A stretch of DNA of 38,647 nt from Streptomyces sp. NRRL S-455. GTDB lineage: Bacteria > Actinomycetota > Actinomycetes > Streptomycetales > Streptomycetaceae. A program made the position numbers and the translations under genes. Each line of letters opens with the position of its first letter. Within the stretch, counting starts at the first letter, position 1. Below are positions 8,081-15,855 of this stretch, one piece after another. The stretch is from NCBI RefSeq assembly GCF_000717875.1, contig NZ_JOCT01000043.1, positions 1 to 38,647 on the forward strand, given 5' to 3'. The notes below the pieces were generated by a model. It saw nothing but the letters and a program-made list of their open reading frames with translations, ran no database searches and was not told the origin of the DNA.

Positions 8081-9573
8081 GCGGTAGCGTCTGGCTGCCC
8101 CCGGGCTCCCGCCCGGACGCCCTGCCCGGCATCCCCCGGCAACGGCGGCGCACCCCCAGCTGGGCCCAGCCCGATCCCGTCGACGAACTCACCGAGCGCC
8201 TCGACGACTTCATAGCCGCGGCGGTCCACCCCGACGAGATCGCGGCGCTCCTGGAGTCCGACGGTCTCTCCGACGACCAGATACGCGAACGGTACGGCGT
8301 GAAGAACTCCTTCGCGCTCGCCGAGACCCTCTACGAACGCGTCGAACGCCGCTACCCGGAACCCGCGGGACCGCCGCCCGACCCGTGGCGGATCGGCCTG
8401 CTGGGCTGCCTGCTGCGCGGTGTCGTCTTCGCCCTCCCGGGCCTCGCCTACGTCCTCGGCGCACCCCTGTTCGCCGGACCGGGTGATCTCGGCCTCCCCG
8501 CCGGCACGGTCCCGCTCCTCGCGGGCGCCCTGTGCGGCTGGACCTGGAACCAGGGACTCGCCCACCGGGCGTACGCGTGGCTGGGACTGGGCGACCGGAC
8601 GGCCGCCCGGCGCGCCCTGCTGCTCGGCGCGCCGGCCGGCGCGTTGCTCGGTTCCCTGGTCGCCCTGGCGTTCGCGGGCAGCGCCGCCCCGGCCGTGGTC
8701 GCCTTCGCCGCCGGGCAGTCCTGCTACCTGGCGGCGGCGACCGTCCTGCTGGTGATGGGCCGCGAACGGCTCCTGCTGACCGCGCTCGCGCCGATGGCGA
8801 CGGCCGCGGTGCTGTCCCTGGTCCAACCACTCTCCGAGGCCGCGAGACTGGCTGCGCTACTGGGCTCCCTGGCCGCGGTCGCCGCCCTCGCCGTACGTGA
8901 GGTGGCACCGGCCCTGAAGGGCGAGGGCGGGTGGTCCGCGCGCCTCATCGCCCTGCTGCCCTTCGGCGGCCCCGGCACCACTGCCGCGCCCCGGCTCACC
9001 GGCTCCCTGCCCTACGCCCTGTTCGGGCAGGCCACCGGCGTCCTCGTGCTGTACGCCGCGCTCGGCGACGTCCTCGCCGGCGAGCAGCACAGCGCGATCG
9101 CCGCACCCGCCGCCGTCGCACTCACCCTGAGCATGGGCCCCGCCGAGTGGCTGCTCCACCGCTTCCGCAGCGACAGCCTCGCCGGACTGCGCTCCAGCGG
9201 CACCGCCCGCGACTTCCGGCGGACGACGGTCCTGACGGTCCTCCAGTGCCTGGCCGCCTACCTCGCCGCGCTGCTCGCACTGAGCCTCGCCGCCTCCGCC
9301 CTGTGGCCGCACTCCCCGGTCCCGGGCGGGGCCCGGCTGGCCGGACTGCTCCTGCTGGGCGTGGTCCTGTGGACGGGCCTGCTGCTCCAGTCGTTCGGCG
9401 CGGTGACCGCCGCGACGGCGGTGTGCTGCGCCGCCGCCCTCGCCCAGACGCTGCTCCTCGTCACCCACACCGGCGACCCGCACACGGCGGGCCTGATCGT
9501 GTACGGCGCGGCGGCCGTCGTCCAGGCCGGCCTGGTGTGCGCCCTGCTGGGGAGGGCAACCGCCCACCGATGA
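8077..9573 (+). CDS. Multi-span membrane protein, candidate exporter/scaffold of the polysaccharide locus
   Basis: A 498-aa protein beginning at a GTG that overlaps the pelF-like stop. Residues 1-100 are soluble, with an acidic helical segment (DELTERLDDFIAAAVHPDEI, then SDDQIRERYGVKNSFALAETLYERV). The remainder is almost entirely hydrophobic, about 11-12 membrane segments rich in Ala, Leu, Gly and Val. The position between a PelF-like glycosyltransferase and two glycosidases suggests the role PelG (MOP-type transporter) and PelE play in Pel loci, but I see no motif proving homology to PelG. The stop overlaps the next gene's ATG (ATGA). The inferred role is polymer translocation or synthase partner, low certainty. 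Confidence 0.85.
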   Translation: MSGSVWLPPGSRPDALPGIPRQRRRTPSWAQPDPVDELTERLDDFIAAAVHPDEIAALLESDGLSDDQIRERYGVKNSFALAETLYERVERRYPEPAGPPPDPWRIGLLGCLLRGVVFALPGLAYVLGAPLFAGPGDLGLPAGTVPLLAGALCGWTWNQGLAHRAYAWLGLGDRTAARRALLLGAPAGALLGSLVALAFAGSAAPAVVAFAAGQSCYLAAATVLLVMGRERLLLTALAPMATAAVLSLVQPLSEAARLAALLGSLAAVAALAVREVAPALKGEGGWSARLIALLPFGGPGTTAAPRLTGSLPYALFGQATGVLVLYAALGDVLAGEQHSAIAAPAAVALTLSMGPAEWLLHRFRSDSLAGLRSSGTARDFRRTTVLTVLQCLAAYLAALLALSLAASALWPHSPVPGGARLAGLLLLGVVLWTGLLLQSFGAVTAATAVCCAAALAQTLLLVTHTGDPHTAGLIVYGAAAVVQAGLVCALLGRATAHR

Positions 9574-10247
9574 GCACTCTCCTGGTCCCGTACTACGAGC
9601 ACCCGTCCGCCCGCCCCGCCGAGTGGGACGCGATCGTGGCGGCCGCGCCCCGCCTCTACGGCGTGGTCCTCAACCCGGCCAGCGGCCCCGGCGACCGCCC
9701 CGACGAGGCCTTCGCCGAGGTCGCCGCCCGGCTGCGGACGGCCGGCACCCGGACCCTCGGGTACGCCGACACCGACTACGGCCGCCGCGCCACCACCGAC
9801 GTCGTCCGCGACCTCACCCGGCACCGCGACTGGTACGGCACCGACGGCGCCTTCCTCGACCAGGTGCCCTCGGGGCCCGAGCAGTTCGAGTACTACCAGC
9901 GACTGGCCGTGGCCGCGTGGGGCGTCGGCTGCGGCACTCTCGTCCTCAACCACGGCACGGCACCGCACCCCTGCTACGCCCGCATCGCCGACGTCCTGGT
10001 CACCTTCGAGGGTCCCTGGGGGGCGTACCGCACGCTGCCTCCCCAGCGGTGGCCGGGCGGTCCGGACGTGCGGCTGTGCCACCTGGTGTACGGCGTACCC
10101 CCCGACGCGGACCCGGCGGGCCTGGCCCGGGCACGGGGCGCGGCGGTGCACTGCGCGGTGCCGGGCACCGGAGATCATCCCTGGGGCACACTGCCGTACA
10201 CCGTGAGCGACACGGATGACACGGAGAACGCGGAGAACACCCCTTGA
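9570..10247 (+). CDS. Spherulin-4-like (GH135-like) TIM-barrel protein
   Basis: A 225-aa protein matching the spherulation-specific family 4 pattern: LLVPYYEHP at the first strand, GVVLNPASGPG (residues about 30-40), GYADTDYGRR, GAFLDQVPSG with a conserved Asp, and VTFEGPWGAYR with a conserved Glu near the end of the barrel. Fungal Sph3 (GH135), which cleaves galactosaminogalactan, belongs to this superfamily. The barrel's first strand begins at residue 3, so there is no signal peptide, unlike secreted Sph3. Either this copy acts in the cytosol or an export signal is missing. The start and stop overlap both neighbours, so it is a full operon member. Confidence 0.85.
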   Translation: MSTLLVPYYEHPSARPAEWDAIVAAAPRLYGVVLNPASGPGDRPDEAFAEVAARLRTAGTRTLGYADTDYGRRATTDVVRDLTRHRDWYGTDGAFLDQVPSGPEQFEYYQRLAVAAWGVGCGTLVLNHGTAPHPCYARIADVLVTFEGPWGAYRTLPPQRWPGGPDVRLCHLVYGVPPDADPAGLARARGAAVHCAVPGTGDHPWGTLPYTVSDTDDTENAENTP

Positions 10248-11026
10248 GACGTCCGTCCCTGCTCGTCACCCTGCTGCTCGTCCTGCTCCTCGCGGGCTGC
10301 GCCCGGAGCTCCGACGACAAACCCGCCCCCCGCTGGCAGCCCCGCCCCGGCACCGCCTGGCAGTGGCAGCTCAGCGAGCGGCTGGACACCTCCGTCGACG
10401 TGCCGGTCTACGACATCGACGGATTCGACCACTCCGAGGAGACGGTCGCCGGGCTGCACGACGACGGACGCAAGGTCATCTGCTACCTCTCCACCGGCGC
10501 CTGGGAAGAGTTCCGCCCGGACGCGGAGGACTTTCCCAAGTCGGTCCTCGGCCGGGGCAACGGCTGGGAGGGCGAGCGCTGGCTCGACATCCGCCGCACG
10601 AACGTCCTGGAACCGCTCATGGCGGCCCGCATGGACATGTGCCGCGACAAGGGCTTCGACGCCGTCGAGCCCGACAACATGGACGGCTACCGCAACGACA
10701 CCGGCTTCCCCCTCACGGCGGAGGACCAGCTCCGCTACAACCGCCTCGTCGCCCGCCTGGCCCACGACCGGGGCCTGGCCGTCGGGTTGAAGAACGACCT
10801 GGACCAGATCCCGGAACTGGTGGGGGACTTCGACTTCGCGGTCAACGAGCAGTGCGCCCAGTACGGCGAGTGTGCGGCCCTGAAGCCGTTCGTCGAGGCG
10901 GGCAAGGCCGTCTTCCACGTCGAGTACGAGGTACCCACCCGCCGCTTCTGTGCCGAATCCCGCCGCCTGAAGCTGAGTTCGCTGCTCAAGAAGTACGAAC
11001 TGGGGGCGTGGCGGCAGGCGTGCTGA
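10244..11026 (+). CDS. GH114-like endo-alpha-1,4-polygalactosaminidase family lipoprotein
   Basis: A 260-aa predicted lipoprotein. MRRPSLLVTLLLVLLLAGC ends in a lipobox with Cys19. The mature part shows the GH114 pattern: PVYDIDGFDHS, VICYLSTGAWEEFRPD, WLDIRRTNVLEPLMAARMDMC, GFDAVEPDNMDGY (catalytic carboxylate region), VGLKNDLDQIPELV, and VNEQCAQYGEC near the C-terminus. GH114 contains the endo-alpha-1,4-polygalactosaminidases and fungal Ega3. The start codon is TTG at 10244, overlapping the previous stop, with GGAG 8-9 nt upstream. It probably trims or releases the polymer outside the cell membrane. It is the last gene of the operon; cobS converges 40 bp away. Confidence 0.9.
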   Translation: MRRPSLLVTLLLVLLLAGCARSSDDKPAPRWQPRPGTAWQWQLSERLDTSVDVPVYDIDGFDHSEETVAGLHDDGRKVICYLSTGAWEEFRPDAEDFPKSVLGRGNGWEGERWLDIRRTNVLEPLMAARMDMCRDKGFDAVEPDNMDGYRNDTGFPLTAEDQLRYNRLVARLAHDRGLAVGLKNDLDQIPELVGDFDFAVNEQCAQYGECAALKPFVEAGKAVFHVEYEVPTRRFCAESRRLKLSSLLKKYELGAWRQAC

Positions 11027-11066
11027 TGCCGGCGGCGGCCGGGGCGGGTGGGGGACGGGGAGCGTC

Positions 11067-11849
11067 TCAGCCCAGGGACAGAACGACCAGCGCCGTCGTC
11101 GCCGCCGTCTCCGCGAGGCCGCCGAACACGTCCCCGGTGACCCCGCCGAAACGGCGCGCGCAGTGCCGCAGGAGCAGTTCCGCTGCGGCCAGCGAGAGGG
11201 CCACCGCGAGCACGGCCCGGGCCACGCCGTACGGCCCGAGTACGGCACTCCCCGCTGCCGCCGCCCCCGCGACCACGACGGCGGTGACGAGCGCACCCCG
11301 CACCGGCACCACGCCCGCGACCGCCGCCCCCAGCCCCTCCGGCCGCGCCGCCGGCACCCCGGCCCGGGCCGCCAGGGTCAGGGCCAGCCGGGCCACGGTC
11401 GCGGAGACGACGGCGGCGCAGGCGCCCCGGGCCCAGGAGGCCTCGTAGGCCTGGGCGAGCGCGGCGGCCTGGGTGAGCAGGGCGAGCACGAGGGTGATGA
11501 CCCCGAACGGCCCGATGTCCGACTGCTTCATGATCCGCAGCGCGTCCTCGGCGGGCTTCCCGCTGCCCAGGCCGTCGGCGGTGTCCGCGAGCCCGTCCAG
11601 GTGCAGCCCCCGGGTGAGAACCGCGGGGACGGCGACGGTGGCCACGGCGGCGAGCGGCCCGCCCGCACCGAGGAACAGCAGCGCCAGCCCGAGGGCGGCG
11701 GCCGAGGCGCCGACCGCCAGCCCGGCCAGCGGAGCGCACAGCATGCCGCCCCGCGCCGCCTCCCGGTCCCACCGGGTCACCCGGACCGGGAAGACCGTGA
11801 GGGTGCCGAAGGCGAAACGGAGACCGTCGAGGGGCGAGGTTCGGGGCAC
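11067..11849 (-). CDS. cobS: Adenosylcobinamide-GDP ribazoletransferase (cobalamin synthase)
   Basis: Integral membrane enzyme joining adenosylcobinamide-GDP to alpha-ribazole, the last step of the cobalamin nucleotide loop. The 260-aa product is typical in length, with several hydrophobic segments and the family signatures TRGLHLDGLADTADGLGSG (residues about 83-101, Asp-rich Mg-binding) and RFGGVTGDVFGG near the C-terminus. I use GTG at 11849, but no good ribosome site is visible, so an internal start is possible. It is convergent with the GH114 gene and divergent from the HVHH membrane protein. Partner enzymes cobT and cobU are within 6 kb but not contiguous. Confidence 0.94.
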   Translation of the reverse strand: MPRTSPLDGLRFAFGTLTVFPVRVTRWDREAARGGMLCAPLAGLAVGASAAALGLALLFLGAGGPLAAVATVAVPAVLTRGLHLDGLADTADGLGSGKPAEDALRIMKQSDIGPFGVITLVLALLTQAAALAQAYEASWARGACAAVVSATVARLALTLAARAGVPAARPEGLGAAVAGVVPVRGALVTAVVVAGAAAAGSAVLGPYGVARAVLAVALSLAAAELLLRHCARRFGGVTGDVFGGLAETAATTALVVLSLG

Positions 11850-11897
11850 CGGCGCAGGCTACCGGCCGGTCGGAAGAGCGGACACGTCGGCTGAGGT

Positions 11898-11903
11898 TAA
11901 AGT
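11898..11903 (+). promoter_or_regulatory. Candidate -10 box for leaderless transcription of the HVHH membrane protein
   Basis: TAAAGT ends exactly 6 nt before the ATG at 11910, and there is no well-placed Shine-Dalgarno. That spacing would put the transcription start on or beside the start codon. The -35 region is not recognisable. Confidence 0.35.
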
Positions 11904-11909
11904 GCGCAT

Positions 11910-12671
11910 ATGGGATGGTTTGAGCGGAACATCGTGGAACCCGGCAAGCTGCCGTTGTTCCTCGCTCTCGTCTCCTTCGTCCTGACCTTCGTGATCACCC
12001 GGGTCATCACCCGCCTCATCCGGGCGGGCAAGGGCCCCTTCGGCAACGTCAGCAGCGGCGGCGTCCACGTCCACCACGTGGTCCCCGGGATCATCCTGAC
12101 GATCGTCGGCGGCTTCGGCGCGGTGGCGGGCGGCCAGTACGGTTTCGGCTCCTACCTGGCCGCGGTGCTCTTCGGTATCGGCGCGGGCCTCGTCCTCGAC
12201 GAGTTCGCCCTGGTCCTGCACCTCGCCGACGTCTACTGGACCCCGGACGGCCGCAAGAGCGTCGAGATGGTCGTCCTCACCGCCTCCCTCGTCGGCCTGC
12301 TCCTGATCGGCTTCTCGCCGCTGGGCGTCAACAACCTCTCAGAGGACCAGGAGCAGAACCGCGCCGTCGCCATCCTGACCGTCCTGGCGAACTTCCTGTT
12401 CGCCCTCATCGCGCTGTTCAAGGGCAAGGTCCGCCTCGCGGTCCTGGGGGTGATCGTCCCCGTCGTCGCCCTGGTCGCCGCCGTGCGGCTGGCCCGCCCC
12501 ACCTCACCCTGGGCCAAGCGGTTCTACCGGAACCGCCCCCGCGCCCGCGCCAGATCCGGCCTGCGGGCCTACCATCACGACCGCCGCTGGGTGGGCCCCG
12601 GCCGCCGGTTCCAGGACTGGATCGGTGGCGCGCCCGATCAGGAACCGGCCCGGTCCCTCGAACGCCGCTGA
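11910..12671 (+). CDS. Conserved integral membrane protein with HVHH motif
   Basis: A 253-aa protein with about six membrane segments: one after the N-terminus (LPLFLALVSFVLTFVI), two around GIILTIVGGFGAVAGG and YLAAVLFGIGAGLVLDEFALVL, then MVVLTASLVGLLLIGF, ILTVLANFLFALIALF and VLGVIVPVVALVAAV. A conserved-looking stretch GGVHVHHVVPG (residues about 50-60) and LDEFALVLHLADVYW could bind a metal or form a pore. The C-terminal 60 residues are basic and cytosolic. I do not recognise a named family and give no function. It is divergent from cobS and has a candidate leaderless promoter. Confidence 0.9.
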   Translation: MGWFERNIVEPGKLPLFLALVSFVLTFVITRVITRLIRAGKGPFGNVSSGGVHVHHVVPGIILTIVGGFGAVAGGQYGFGSYLAAVLFGIGAGLVLDEFALVLHLADVYWTPDGRKSVEMVVLTASLVGLLLIGFSPLGVNNLSEDQEQNRAVAILTVLANFLFALIALFKGKVRLAVLGVIVPVVALVAAVRLARPTSPWAKRFYRNRPRARARSGLRAYHHDRRWVGPGRRFQDWIGGAPDQEPARSLERR

Positions 12672-12809
12672 CGTACCGCGCCGACCGCGCACCTGCGTAC
12701 GTGGGAACGTCCGAGGGTGTCGGCGGCTCGGCCGAACCGGCACCACGTTCCAGGACCGACCGGAACGCGACGATGTTGCGCCGGCGTGCGTGCCCCGGAT
12801 CCTCGGGGT

Positions 12810-13928
12810 CTACTGCTCGGCGGGAGCCTCGAAGGCCTCCGGCCGCGGCGGCTCCTCCGATTCCTGCGGCTCCTCCGACTCCTTCGGCTTCTCCGGCAGC
12901 TCCGCCGCCAGCGCGGCCGCCGCCTGGACGAGGGGCAGTGCCAGCAACCCCCCGGTGCCCTCCCCGACCGTCACCCCGTGGGTGAGCAGCGGCTCCAGGG
13001 CCATCCGGTCCAGCGCCTTGGCCTGCCCGGGCTCCCCGCTGTCGTGCGCGGCCAGCCACCAGTCCGGTGCCCGGAACGCGACCCGCTGCGCGACCAGCGC
13101 GCACGCTGCCGTCACGACCCCGTCGAGCACCACTGGCAGCTTCCGCACCGCGCTCTGCAGCAGGAAGCCCGTCATCGCGGCGAGGTCGGCGCCGCCCACC
13201 GTCGCCAGCAGCCGCAACTGGTCCCCGAGCACCGGCCGGGCCCGGCGCAGCGCGTCGCGGATCGCCGCGCACTTGCGCATCCACGCCAGGTCGTCGATGG
13301 CCAGCCCGCCCCGTCCGGTGACCACCGACGCGTCGACCCCGCACAGTGCCGCGACCAGCACGCCCGCGGCCGTGGTCCCGCCGACGCTCACATCGCCGAG
13401 CACCACCAGATCCGTACCGGAGTCGGCCTCCTCGTCGGCCACCGCGACCCCGGCCCGGAACGCCGCCTCGGCTTCTTCCGTGGTCAGCGCGTCCTCGACG
13501 TCGATCCGCCCGCTGCCGCGCCGCACCCGGTGCCGGACGACGTCCTCGGGCAGGGACGCGGGGTCACAGTCCAGGGCCATGTCGACGATCCGCACCGGCA
13601 CGCCGAGCCGCCGCGCCAGCACCGACACGGGCCGGGCGCCCTCCAGCACCTCGCGCACCGACTCCGCGGCGCTGCCCGCAGGCCGGGCCGAGACGCCCAG
13701 CTCGGCGACGCCGTGGTCACCGGCGAAGAGCACCACCCGCGGCCGTTCGACCGGCCGCACCGGCACGGCCGACTGCGCCGCCGCCAGCCACTCACCCAGT
13801 TCGTCGAGGCGGCCCAGCGATCCGGGCGGCACGATCTGCCGCTCCCGGCGTGCCTCGGCGTCACGGCGGATCCCGCCGTCCGGACGCTCGATCAGATCGG
13901 TGAAGTCGTCGAGATTAAGCGAGCTCAT
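12810..13928 (-). CDS. cobT: Nicotinate-nucleotide-dimethylbenzimidazole phosphoribosyltransferase
   Basis: Makes alpha-ribazole-5'-phosphate from 5,6-dimethylbenzimidazole and nicotinate mononucleotide for the cobalamin lower ligand. The 372-aa product has the family segments PPGSLGRLDELGEWL (base-binding, residues about 34-48), VVLFAGDHGVAELGVSA, LGDVSVGGTTAAG, and THGVTVGEGTGG with the catalytic Glu near residue 323. The last 25 residues are a Glu/Pro-rich tail unlike the core. I chose ATG at 13928 (MSSLNLDDFTDLIERPDGG); the frame stays open far upstream but only as antisense to the methyltransferase. It is divergent from that methyltransferase by 156 bp and convergent with the HVHH gene. 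Confidence 0.95.
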   Translation of the reverse strand: MSSLNLDDFTDLIERPDGGIRRDAEARRERQIVPPGSLGRLDELGEWLAAAQSAVPVRPVERPRVVLFAGDHGVAELGVSARPAGSAAESVREVLEGARPVSVLARRLGVPVRIVDMALDCDPASLPEDVVRHRVRRGSGRIDVEDALTTEEAEAAFRAGVAVADEEADSGTDLVVLGDVSVGGTTAAGVLVAALCGVDASVVTGRGGLAIDDLAWMRKCAAIRDALRRARPVLGDQLRLLATVGGADLAAMTGFLLQSAVRKLPVVLDGVVTAACALVAQRVAFRAPDWWLAAHDSGEPGQAKALDRMALEPLLTHGVTVGEGTGGLLALPLVQAAAALAAELPEKPKESEEPQESEEPPRPEAFEAPAEQ

Positions 13929-14084
13929 TCGCCGAACAGTACCGGCCCCGGTCGAACAGCACGGCGCCACATCGCGACTCCTCCGCGGCGACGTCGTTGC
14001 ACCCAAGATCGGCATCCCATACGTTCCGGTTTGCAGCGGATTGTCGTACGTCCCTGCCGTACGCCTCGCGCCCGGGAGCCGCCC

Positions 14085-15140
14085 ATGCCCGCATCCTCCA
14101 CTCCCTCCGCTTCCTCCACGTCCCTCGCCGCCCAGGCGACCGCCCGCGTCCACGAACCCCACCGTCCGGACTGCCCCTGGTGCGGTTCCACCCGCCTGCG
14201 GAACCGTCTGCGCACCGGTGACCTGCGGCAGTACAAGCCGGGCACCTTCACGGTCGACGAGTGCCGGGACTGCGGCCACACCTTCCAGAACCCCCGCCTC
14301 ACGTTCGAGGGGCTGGCCCTCTACCACCGCGCGGTGCGCGGAGCGCCGGTGGACCGCGCGTCCGACGCGCTTCTCGCACTGCGCTCCGGCCGGGTCCGCC
14401 ACCGCTCGGCCGCCCGCGCCATGCTGCGCTTCGGGGAACCGGAGAGCTGGCTGGACGTCGGGACGGGTCACGCCGGCTTTCCGGCGACGGCCAGGGAGTT
14501 CTTCCCGTACACCGCGTTCGACGGCCTCGACCCGACGCCCCGCGTGGTCCGCGCCCGCTCGGCCGACCGCGTCGAGGAGGCCCACGTCGGCCAGCTCACG
14601 GACCCCCGGATCGCGGCCCCGCTGCGCGCCCGCTACGACGTGGTCAGCATGCTCCACCACCTGGAGGGCACCCCGGACCCCCGCGCGGAACTCCACGCCG
14701 CCCTGGGCGTCCTGCGCCCCGGCGGCCACCTGCTCATCGAGACCGTGAACCCCCGCAGCGGGTACGCGGCGCTCCTGGGCCGCTGGTGGCTCGGCTACGA
14801 CCAGCCCCGCCATCTGCACCTGCTTCCCCCGCGGAACCTCAGAGCCGAGCTGGAGGAGGCCAGCTGCACGATCGTCCTCCTGGACCACCGCCCCACCCAC
14901 AGCCCCCACGACCTGTCGGGCGCCACGGCCCTCGTCCTCTCCCACGCCCTGCCGGCCCCCGACACCCCCTGGCGCGCGATCCCCCCACCCCACGCCCACC
15001 AGCACGTCCGCGCGGCCCTGCTCCGGGCGGGAGTGCCGCTGGTGGCCCTGGCAGCGGTGGCGGACCACCTGCTGGCACCCCTGGCCCGCCGCACCCGCCT
15101 CGCGAACACCTACCGCCTGATCGCCCGCAAACCGGCGTGA
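14085..15140 (+). CDS. SAM-dependent methyltransferase with N-terminal zinc ribbon
   Basis: A 351-aa class I methyltransferase. An N-terminal CPWCG ... CRDCG pair (residues about 27-62) forms a probable zinc ribbon like those of sugar and natural-product C-methyltransferases. SAM motif I is WLDVGTGHAGFPA (residues about 125-137). YDVVSMLHHLEGTPDP and LRPGGHLLIETVNP are the usual post-motifs, and PRHLHLLPPRNL is typical of Methyltransf_23 members. The substrate is not evident. GGGAG lies 6 nt before the ATG at 14085. It is divergent from cobT and convergent with the RibD-like gene 27 bp away. Confidence 0.9.
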   Translation: MPASSTPSASSTSLAAQATARVHEPHRPDCPWCGSTRLRNRLRTGDLRQYKPGTFTVDECRDCGHTFQNPRLTFEGLALYHRAVRGAPVDRASDALLALRSGRVRHRSAARAMLRFGEPESWLDVGTGHAGFPATAREFFPYTAFDGLDPTPRVVRARSADRVEEAHVGQLTDPRIAAPLRARYDVVSMLHHLEGTPDPRAELHAALGVLRPGGHLLIETVNPRSGYAALLGRWWLGYDQPRHLHLLPPRNLRAELEEASCTIVLLDHRPTHSPHDLSGATALVLSHALPAPDTPWRAIPPPHAHQHVRAALLRAGVPLVALAAVADHLLAPLARRTRLANTYRLIARKPA

Positions 15141-15166
15141 TCACACCTCGGCCGGCACCGGGCGGT

Positions 15167-15814
15167 TCACGGACCCGCCCGGGTGAACGTCACATGAGTG
15201 ACTCCGCTGGGCGAGGAGGCGGCCTCGATCGCGTAGTCCTCCTCGAGACCCGGCAGTCCGTCGAGGAGACGTACGCCGCGCCCGAGCAGGATCGGGACCA
15301 CCACGACGTGCAGGTGGTCGATGAGCCGGGCGGCGAGGAAGTCGCGGATCACGGTGGGCCCACCGCCGATGCGTACGTCTTGGCCGCCGGCGGCCGCGCG
15401 GGCCGTACCGAGCGCCTCGGCGGGTGAAGCGTCGAGGAAGTGGAACGTGGTGCCGCCCTCCATCTCGATCGACGGTCGCGGGTGCCGGGTGAGGACGAAG
15501 ACCGGTGTGCGGAACGGCGGGTCGGCACCCCACCACCCCCGCCACTCCGGGTCCTCGTGCCATCCGGGGTAGCCGAACTTCCCGGCGCCCATGATCTCGG
15601 CGCCGATCCCGGGCTCGAACTGTCGCACGAAGGCGTCGTCGAGGCCGTCGGATCCGCCGGGTTCGCCGGTCCGTTCGTGCCACCACCGGGTGGCGAACAT
15701 CCATTCGTGCAGCCGTTCGCCGGCGTGGCCGAACGGCGCCTCCCGGCTCAGCCCCTCACCGGTGCCGAAGCCGTCGAGCGAGACGGAGAAGTTGTGGACC
15801 CGGGTGCGTGACAT
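15167..15814 (-). CDS. RibD C-terminal/dihydrofolate reductase-like protein
   Basis: A 215-aa protein of the DHFR-like reductase superfamily (RibD C-terminal family). It has the N-terminal NFSVSLDGF strand, IMGAGKFGYPGW, TPVFVLTRHPRP, GGQDVRIGGGPTVIRDFLAARLIDHLHVVVVPILLGRGVRLLDG (NADPH-binding and C-terminal fold signatures) and a final HVTFTRA strand. Many such stand-alone proteins are NADPH reductases of unknown substrate. ATG at 15814 was chosen because GGGAGG is 8 nt upstream; an upstream in-frame ATG at 15859 lacks a ribosome site. It lies 41 bp downstream of the cobU fusion gene on the same strand. Confidence 0.92.
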   Translation of the reverse strand: MSRTRVHNFSVSLDGFGTGEGLSREAPFGHAGERLHEWMFATRWWHERTGEPGGSDGLDDAFVRQFEPGIGAEIMGAGKFGYPGWHEDPEWRGWWGADPPFRTPVFVLTRHPRPSIEMEGGTTFHFLDASPAEALGTARAAAGGQDVRIGGGPTVIRDFLAARLIDHLHVVVVPILLGRGVRLLDGLPGLEEDYAIEAASSPSGVTHVTFTRAGP

Positions 15815-15855
15815 GGCCGACGCCTCCCTCTCTTGCGACCTCTGTGACCTTGGTT

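Noticed and set aside
12717..14084. Upstream extension of the zinc-ribbon methyltransferase frame
   Set aside because: Antisense to cobT. GGGAG and a natural protein start are at 14085.
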